Assembly: GCA_021234535.1 (NCBI GenBank)
Contig: CM037843.1
Location: 7,350,320-7,414,319 of the forward strand
Direction: 5' to 3'
From: Stichopus chloronotus
Taxonomy: Eukaryota; Echinodermata; Holothuroidea; Aspidochirotida; Stichopodidae
DNA: 64,000 nucleotides
The notes below the pieces were generated by a model. The model saw only the letters and a program-made list of their open reading frames with translations, searched no databases and was not told where the DNA came from. The position numbers and the translations under genes were made by a program. How positions within the stretch are numbered: position 1 is the first letter of the stretch; each line of letters opens with the position of its first letter. Positions 57,264 to 64,000 of the stretch are shown piece by piece.

Positions 57264-59510
57264 TATCTAAGAGGGCTGCCACTATAGGTTGGTGTGGGGC
57301 GCACAAAAAATGGATAGAAATACCCCCTAGATTACGGGAGATTGCGTTTCCAGGCTCCGCAATTAAGCTTCTGACAACAATGCGGTCAGGGAGAGCAAAC
57401 TGTTCTTAATATTATTGGAATATGCTACAGTAAGATTATAGTACTATATGTCTCTTCCACATTTGGACACCCTGTGTTTGAACTAGAAGGGGTATGAAGA
57501 TCTAAACAGCCTGTCATCATTGGTTGAAAGAAACATACAGAAACATTTTGATGAAAATATGGCTTGAAACACCGGAAACACTTTCCATGCATTGAAGTTA
57601 CCATGTTAACATTCTCATTTTCGCTGTACGACGTATTTTTCAAGTCAATGGTAACTCGATGGTAGCAGGGTGTGTCACACCAAAGTGCACCTCGTTTCAA
57701 CTTCTTCGTTTCAAATTTCTATATAATTTCCTACAGGATTCCTATGGAAAAAGCCATTTTCCTGTAGTAGCAAATTCCATACGGGAAGCTCTACTTATCA
57801 CAAACAGCGGAATCCCATATGGTATTTTCCATTTTTCCCATATAGGATGTTTTTCTTTCCTTCAATTTTCCATATGATTCTTTCATTTCTCACATGACTA
57901 GTTTCACTTCTCATAGCATTCTTTAATTTCCCATGTGGGAATCTTTCCCATATGGCAGTCTTGGAGTTTCCTTTAGAGATGACAGTTTTGCTCCCACTTA
58001 TGGGATTTAATTAATAAGCCAATTATGAGATTTCTTATCAATCTGTCGATATACTCAATTTGGAGAAAACCAGATTAGTTGCAACTTGTTCACGGCATTC
58101 TCTTTATTCATAACAATTATGAAAAAGACATGATGGAAAGCTTTGTACGAAGTCCACAGAAATAAGACGATAAATTTTCCAAATTATCAGTCTTACCCTT
58201 GAAAGAATCATTAAATATCGGTAAAATTATCACAGTAAATAAATCGCATTTGTAATAAAAGGATTGTGACAGATTGAACAGTGAAACGTTAGGACTGTGT
58301 TGTTATATGGCTTAATCCTCAGGACCTCAAAAAAAGTGGAATCGATTCTAAATACTTGTAACCATGGACAACGTCTAGAAATTAAGCGAGCATTGAGGAA
58401 TTCCACCGATGTGCACGCTATGTTTATGACAGCAAAAAAAGTAAACTATTAGTAAAATATTGCGGGGGGATACATCCTCGGGATCCGCCCCTATACCAAT
58501 ATGTAGCAACGTGAAGATTCACATTAGACGGTATTCAAAAATCCAACATGGCCCCCCACACTTTTTTTTAAGTGCCTTAACCAAACAAAATCGGATCGCA
58601 CTGGGTGTATATGTATCCAAATACCTTGATGTCCCCCTATGGTTTACCACGTTATAATAACTATTCCCTGTAGGCTGTTCAAATTTCGTGATGTTAATAA
58701 AAGTATCCTAGAACCCTCAGCCATCTGTGTCTAGATGAGATGCACTGAAATCACTGATGCACTGAGTTACTTGCTCCGCATTATAGAATTTTGAGAAATC
58801 TGTTACTTTAGCGTTACCAACCTTTTGTCCCCGCTATTTTCTGCTTCGGTTTTTCCATACTCCCGGGTTACGACACCATACGTTCCAGACAATCTCCGTG
58901 TAACTACTAGGGGCATTGCATACAGGATTGTCCTATGGCGTCTTCGTTGTAAGGATAACTGCCTTTTAATACATTTAATTAATCATAGTATTGCAAGACG
59001 TACACCCCCTAAAACATTCTGCAGCTGAAGACTTACATAACACAAATAAGTAAGGGTAGACAAACAATGCAGACGAGAACAATACAAGGGAATCCTCAAC
59101 AACAAATCAATAGGGCTGAGGATGCTATGACAATCCCTATTTTAGTTTGACCAATTCAAAATGTATAACTGAGTCACATTAAAGATAAAGAAATTCCGGT
59201 GACACAATATTACCTTAGAATTACTAAATATTGCTGTAAAAGTAAATTGCCCTTATAATTGTTCGCATTCTCCATTAAAAATGATCTGCAAGAAATTACT
59301 GATAACATAACTTGACTCAAGTCGTTCGTGGTAGGTGGATAAACAATTAACGAAAGTAACCTTTGTACAAAGGGTCACTTATTACACAATTGGCTTAAAA
59401 CCAAGATTTACACACTACATACAAGCCGATAAACTCTGAGATCTCTCTCCAAACGTTGACATAGCCCAGGTTCTAAGTACCGCAGTCGGAAAATGTTATT
59501 ACTTACATAA

Positions 59511-59608
59511 TTAAAACATGGAAATACGTGGTCTCCGATGTTTTGCAGGGTAAAAATATTGCTGCTCATGATTTCCCATCCACCAAGAATTGTACACTTA
59601 TGTAGCAT
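59511..59608 (-). CDS. Possible small exon with a strong donor (tentative)
   Basis: A short frame on the minus strand begins with ATG at 59608 just after an in-frame stop and runs 33-34 codons (GGWEIMSSNIFTLQNIGDHV) to a consensus donor AATTAT|GTAAGT. It could be a first coding exon. No downstream exon or family was identified, and chance is possible. Confidence 0.22.
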
Positions 59609-61470
59609 ACGTCAATAACATCCCGTTGACCTAGCACACTGTGAGACATCAATAGGAACTTAAGCTTTGATATTGACTCGCACATCCACATATATTTATG
59701 TTCATCATCACTGTATCCGAAACGTGAGGTAGTTTATCATTAACATATTTCATTTACTGATTTAAATGTACACGGTAATGTAATAAAAGGAATCAGAACA
59801 AACATGTGGAAACACATGTCAGGAAATATATTGGTACCGTAACTTTTGTGTACATTATTTGATGATTTGAGACTCAAATTATCAAGCAACGAGCAAAAAC
59901 TCAAATTTCGAATTTTTCCAGTGTTTCATTTGATAATTTGCCAATATTTCCTATCCTGTTGACCTATTCCTATTCCAATAAATCTAAGGTAGATCTGACT
60001 TGAGTGAGGAGGAAAAACAGAAGAAACAATTTAGAGCCAAATTTGTGAATTAAACCCTAAACGAAATCTTAATGTATTTCTTCAATGGAGAGGATGTCAG
60101 GGCAACATAAAACAGAACATAAGTTCTTGCTGAAATGGATGTCATACGACACATTCGTGCATGTTTGTTAGGCTGTATCAACGTTCTACACCATGTGTTG
60201 GTAACGTAATAAACTGCCGTCCCTATATTCAATTTTGGTAAGAATGCGATCATCGGGTATATCTTTTTTCGCTGCATTCCAAGATCTCTCTTCAGGATTG
60301 ACGATTTAGTGTTGCATCTTCTCCAACTTTAAAATAATCGAAAGAACTGTTTGTCAAGCACAGTCACTGGGTTTCTGTTGCCCTTTCGTTTTTCCCTCTC
60401 TCCAACCTCGCTTCTCTCTCTTCCTCTCCCCAAATTTTCAATTGTCAATATATATGAGAGCATAATAAGTCCGAGATTCGGTTTATTAAAGTGAAACGAT
60501 TAAATGCGATTAACGGGAGGCTGACGACACTGCTGCCGAGACCAACCGAAGGACTAGGCCTGCGACGAAGGTACAGAGCCAATCCGCTAGGGGCCTTCTG
60601 TCGTTTAACAAACCAAAGACTTGAAGGGAAAGTACGATTCATGTTGACAAATCTGAACAAGCTGAGTTTACTTCAAACGCGTTCGTTTTGTTTTGAAGTG
60701 TTTTTGAGAAGGACACCGCCAGTATGATCAAGACATTTCCAATGATACCGGTGGACGATATGAGAACTATTATGGCAGAAACAATTTTTCTTGGGGTTAG
60801 ATTCTCCAAAACGTACCCCTGAGATATGTTAGAGTTGACGGTTCAGTCAGGTTTGATGGAATCCATCTTGCTTGATGTTCAAGAGACTCCTTCAAGTTTT
60901 AGAGTCCTACTATAGTCTTGGATATGAATGAACATTTAACTTGTACCAGCAAAAGTTACCTAGCAAAATGCGCTCCCGTTTTTTTTTCACTATAGAGAAA
61001 AACCATTTACACTAATTATACCTATTCGATTAGGAAAGATAATAACTTATTTAATTCAATTATCGCAGTTACTGACGTCATTTTGTCAATTATGAGCTTT
61101 GGCGTCTAGTTATGGTACTGAACCTTAATTGTAACAATAATACAGTTTGTTGTTCAAGGCATTTTCTGCAGTGATGATATGGAACCCGAGGATTTTTGGG
61201 ACTCCTCAACTCATTTAAAGATATTGTCTCTTTGTAACGTGCAACGACTGAAATGCTTCAAACACCAATTATCTTATCCATATATGTAGAGTCATACACC
61301 TGTTTTCGTATTCAGTAGTACTTATATGTGGGTAAACTGATGGCATACAAATGACATAAATCGAAATTAGAGTTTGCGGTCAAGGGATTGAGAGCACTCC
61401 TCCCTCATACGGATCTCGGGGACTTCTTTCGTCCCGTTAAGGCAGTGAGCATATATGCTGCACCCGCAAT

Positions 61471-61517
61471 GTGTTAGGCTAACCCAGGGAGTCTCTAGCA
61501 ACTCCCTGGGCTAACAC
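61471..61517. repeat. Strong inverted repeat (hairpin)
   Basis: GTGTTAG plus CCCAGGGAGT (with a 5-nt bulge) pairs perfectly with ACTCCCTGGGCTAACAC across an 8-nt loop. A GT tract follows within 25 bp. Confidence 0.85.
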
Positions 61518-61539
61518 AGGCCAGGGGATGTGGGTGTGT

Positions 61540-61850
61540 GTGCATGTATGTGTGTTTAAAAAGTGTTTCGCTCCTTCTAGACGGTAAGTCGGATGATCTT
61601 CAAACATAACGGATATGTGTCCGGGCATGAGGTGCAGTGTTCAAAGATGACGTCATAGGTCAAAGGACACAGGTCACGAGAATGAAAAACACATTTTCAC
61701 ATTTTTTTCATGTGTGAATGTCCCAGATGTGAAAAACTATCATGAATGTAAAGCCGATGCAGGATTTTTTAATTTTTATGACTTCACAAGGTCAAAGTGC
61801 ACGAGTTCAAAGGTCAAGTCAAAAGGTTGACTTAAGATACCTTTAGTTCC
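61540..61850. repeat. Half-site-rich repeat fragment next to a GT tract
   Basis: TAGGTCAAAGGACACAGGTC (about 61659) and TTCAAAGGTCAAGTC (about 61807) follow a GT tract and hairpin. It resembles the other half-site arrays in composition, but the unit is different and only partly repeated. Confidence 0.4.
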
Positions 61851-63790
61851 TTCCTTTAGCTCCTCACTTTTTTAACCACCCTCCCACACCCGGATTCCCG
61901 GTTTCGTCACCAAAGTTACGAAGTTCCCAACGTCCTTAAACAAAGTTTAGTATTGCTTTCCTGTGAAGGCTTTCAACATGCAGCAGTGAGGAGGAGGGGG
62001 CCCTTGAAGACAGATAGAGCATGGAACTATAAGTGCACAGCTATTTCTGTTCTCTTCTCAACAAAAACATAATGAGCTGCAGTTTTTACTGTCAAAACAG
62101 TAGACACAAAGTATACGTTTTCCCCAACCTACACTTATTCCAATGGCAGAAGCTATGGGCCAAAAGCCAAACTGAGGGAAAAAAAGGGGGAGGGAATTAT
62201 CTTCTTTTTCTAATTTTGTCTGACAAAGCTGAAGCTGGCTGTGAACGTTTTTTTTTTTTTTCAGAATTATTAAGAACTTACAACATCAGTGTATGGTCTT
62301 TCGTCTGCTGAAGACTGAAAAATATCTTTACGGTTTATTGTTCCTCCAATTTATTCCCGGTTTTAATTTTCAATAATTAAATTGAGCTGCTTCTAATCAC
62401 ATTCATATTACAAGGAGATATTCAAAGATATACAAAAAAGTTAAATGACCCACCATTAAAATTAAGTAATTTTAGACACGAATTGGACATATCCAAAGTT
62501 AATTCAGAGAGTAAACTTTAAGACAGTTATATAGCGTGAAAATGAAAGACAATCAAGGTTTTGTTTGTAAGAGACAGGCATTCTAAGGGACAGGCTTATT
62601 TTGAAAATTTAAACCAACGTATCTAAAATTAAGATTTGGGTAACTTTAACTATTTTGTTAAAACTAAAATGCGCCAGAGAAAACATCAATTAAGTCCAAG
62701 ATTTTTCTTAAAGTCCAGAAAGTATGTTTATCGAAATTCAAACAATTTTAAAAGATGGAAGACCTATAAGACAACAATGAAAACGAAAAGAAGAAAAGAA
62801 TATGACGGGGGAAAATACCGTAAAGATAAGAAGACAAAATAGGTCTTACACTTAACGCTCTAAAAGCAGTGTTGTGGGTGTTTTCAAAATTTTAAATCGA
62901 ATCTTTACGTTACCGGTATTCCGAAAATGTTCAATCTATTGTTGTTGATTATACTTCCAGTTACTTTTGACAAAGACTTTCAACCATTGGATACCTAGGG
63001 AGAGAAGATGACGTATTTTACTTAGTTGCTGTATTGACTTTGGAAAGGCCAATTCTGTTGCCAACCAAAAAATGGTTCCAATGAATAAATACGGAAACGG
63101 AGGAGAGGGAGACGGTGAGGGTGTCGTACCTTGGTTATTTTCAGAAGGAATTGTAGAATTCAATTGCACATTCAATTAAATGTTATGAAACTTACGTTGA
63201 CGGTTTATTCCTGTCGGCTCCCAAGGATCGATGGTGCTTATTTTTGCTTTCTTTCATTTCTTGTAATTGAATAACATACGTCATTTACCGGTACACAGGA
63301 AATATTTTAAAGATTAAAGATTAATTATTGCCACTTTTGTACAGTACTCAAAATGTCTTAGCAGCAATGTCAAATCTCAATCTAAAACATTTGACATTTC
63401 TACGTTTACTTAATCAAAACAAACATGGAACAAAGAAATATAACATGTGATGTTTCATATCTTACAGCCAGTTTTAATGTTTTATATCTTACAGTAAGTT
63501 TTAACAGACGTTTTTCCATTACCCTTATTACCTGCACGCACAAAATATTGCAATAGGCTCATAGCACGCAAATGTCACGCAACTAATATCACATATTACA
63601 CATTATTATCAGAAAAAAACTGACAAAAAAAATTATAGGCAAGAAAAAGTTTTTTTTTTATAATTGCAACGAAGTAAAGGAACAAGAAATCGTTCCTTCT
63701 TTTCTTTAGTATGAGTATTATTCGTAATTTCGATCTAAATTAAATCACTAGACAGGATGATGTAAAATAGAATGCTTGACGGATGTTGAT

Positions 63791-63935
63791 TTAGAGACCA
63801 GCCCATGCGTCCAGGTTTAGTCTCGGAATGGCTTCGTAGTTGTCACACCTGACGCGATGGTTATTGAAGTTTGGTAGTTGTCCTTTCTCATCAGGATATC
63901 CGTCTTCCAGAATCATTTTATAGAAAAATTTGAGA
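63791..63935 (-). CDS. Terminal exon of an unidentified gene continuing beyond the right edge
   Basis: Minus strand: acceptor TTTTTCTTCATTTAG before 63935, one base completing a codon, then 47 codons ending at TAA (63793-63791). The sequence (MILEDGYPDEKGQLPNFNNH, then RVRCDNYEAIPRLNLDAWAG) has balanced composition and no low complexity, so it reads as genuine protein. I do not recognise the family. The rest of the gene lies outside the window. Confidence 0.6.
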
Positions 63936-64000
63936 CTAAATGAAGAAAAACAGGATTACGCATGTGTGAGAGAGAAACAACAACAACAACAAAAAAGAAC

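Larger units (their letters stand above)
55675..63790. other. Long stretch without a defensible gene
   Basis: Contains the tentative exon at 59511-59608, a cluster of CCATATGG words (57780-57960), the 23-bp duplication, the 61.47-kb hairpin with its half-site-rich neighbour, and G-rich stretches near 56830 and 57180. Open frames are short and lack domain patterns. Confidence 0.45.

Noticed and set aside
57425..57700. 91-codon Cys-rich minus-strand frame
   Set aside because: No splice context, domain pattern or neighbouring exons; composition is plausible for chance in this region.
60445..60727. Overlapping open frames on both strands in a slightly GC-richer patch
   Set aside because: Antisense overlap with Arg-rich composition on one strand; typical shadow of local GC bias, with no domain.
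1..64000. CRISPR arrays, prokaryotic operons, rRNA or tRNA genes
   Set aside because: Nothing of the kind was recognised by eye; tandem repeats here have no spacer-repeat structure, and a tRNA scan could not be run.

Overview
This is animal nuclear DNA: AT-rich, with coding sequence in short exons separated by kilobase introns with GT-AG borders, long interspersed and tandem repeats, and retroelements. The domains seen (ZU5-UPA-Death, a SWIM/MULE-derived protein, DUF4806, a Penelope-like retroelement with a hammerhead ribozyme), the TAGGCCTAGGC-rich stretch at 19.8-20.1 kb and the abundance of TACAGTACTGTA-like words suggest a marine invertebrate deuterostome. An echinoderm is my best guess, perhaps a sea cucumber, but this is inference only.

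Layout. (1) 2.2-14.8 kb, minus strand: a five-exon gene for a 554-residue ZU5-UPA-Death protein of the UNC5/UNC5CL/PIDD class. All splice phases agree, and it carries an HFS autoproteolysis-type motif and two DSGxxS motifs. A possible extra 5' exon lies at 18.8-19.0 kb. (2) 16.26-16.91 kb: a decayed hairpin-forming minisatellite. (3) 28.06-38.91 kb, minus strand: a five-exon gene for an 892-residue protein with two C2H2 fingers, a FAR1/FLYWCH-like region, a degenerate MULE transposase core and a SWIM finger, apparently a domesticated transposase. (4) 41.9-46.7 kb: a foldback element whose arms are packed with CCCATATGGG palindromes. It encloses two exons of a DUF4806 protein and a nested 554-bp MITE flanked by TTAA. 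(5) 46.95-47.87 kb: relic of a CR1/L2-type non-LTR reverse transcriptase. (6) 53.75-55.49 kb, minus strand: a 5'-truncated Penelope-like element (reverse transcriptase, GIY-YIG nuclease, hammerhead ribozyme) held between two TA microsatellites. (7) 63.79-63.94 kb, minus strand: the terminal exon of an unidentified gene that continues past the right edge.

Running through introns and intergenic DNA is one composite repeat. It has tandem units of about 145 bp, each carrying four nuclear-receptor-type half-sites in DR4-DR4-DR1 spacing, and is bounded in better copies by short inverted termini (GGTTTCGATGAT / ATCATCGAAACC) with a CA-rich tract near the right end. A related family is built from dimeric units of about 295 bp. 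This is the most unusual feature of the window. About 51.0-53.7 kb and 55.7-63.7 kb hold no gene I can defend. Exon borders were derived by reading splice signals and phases by hand, not from transcripts.
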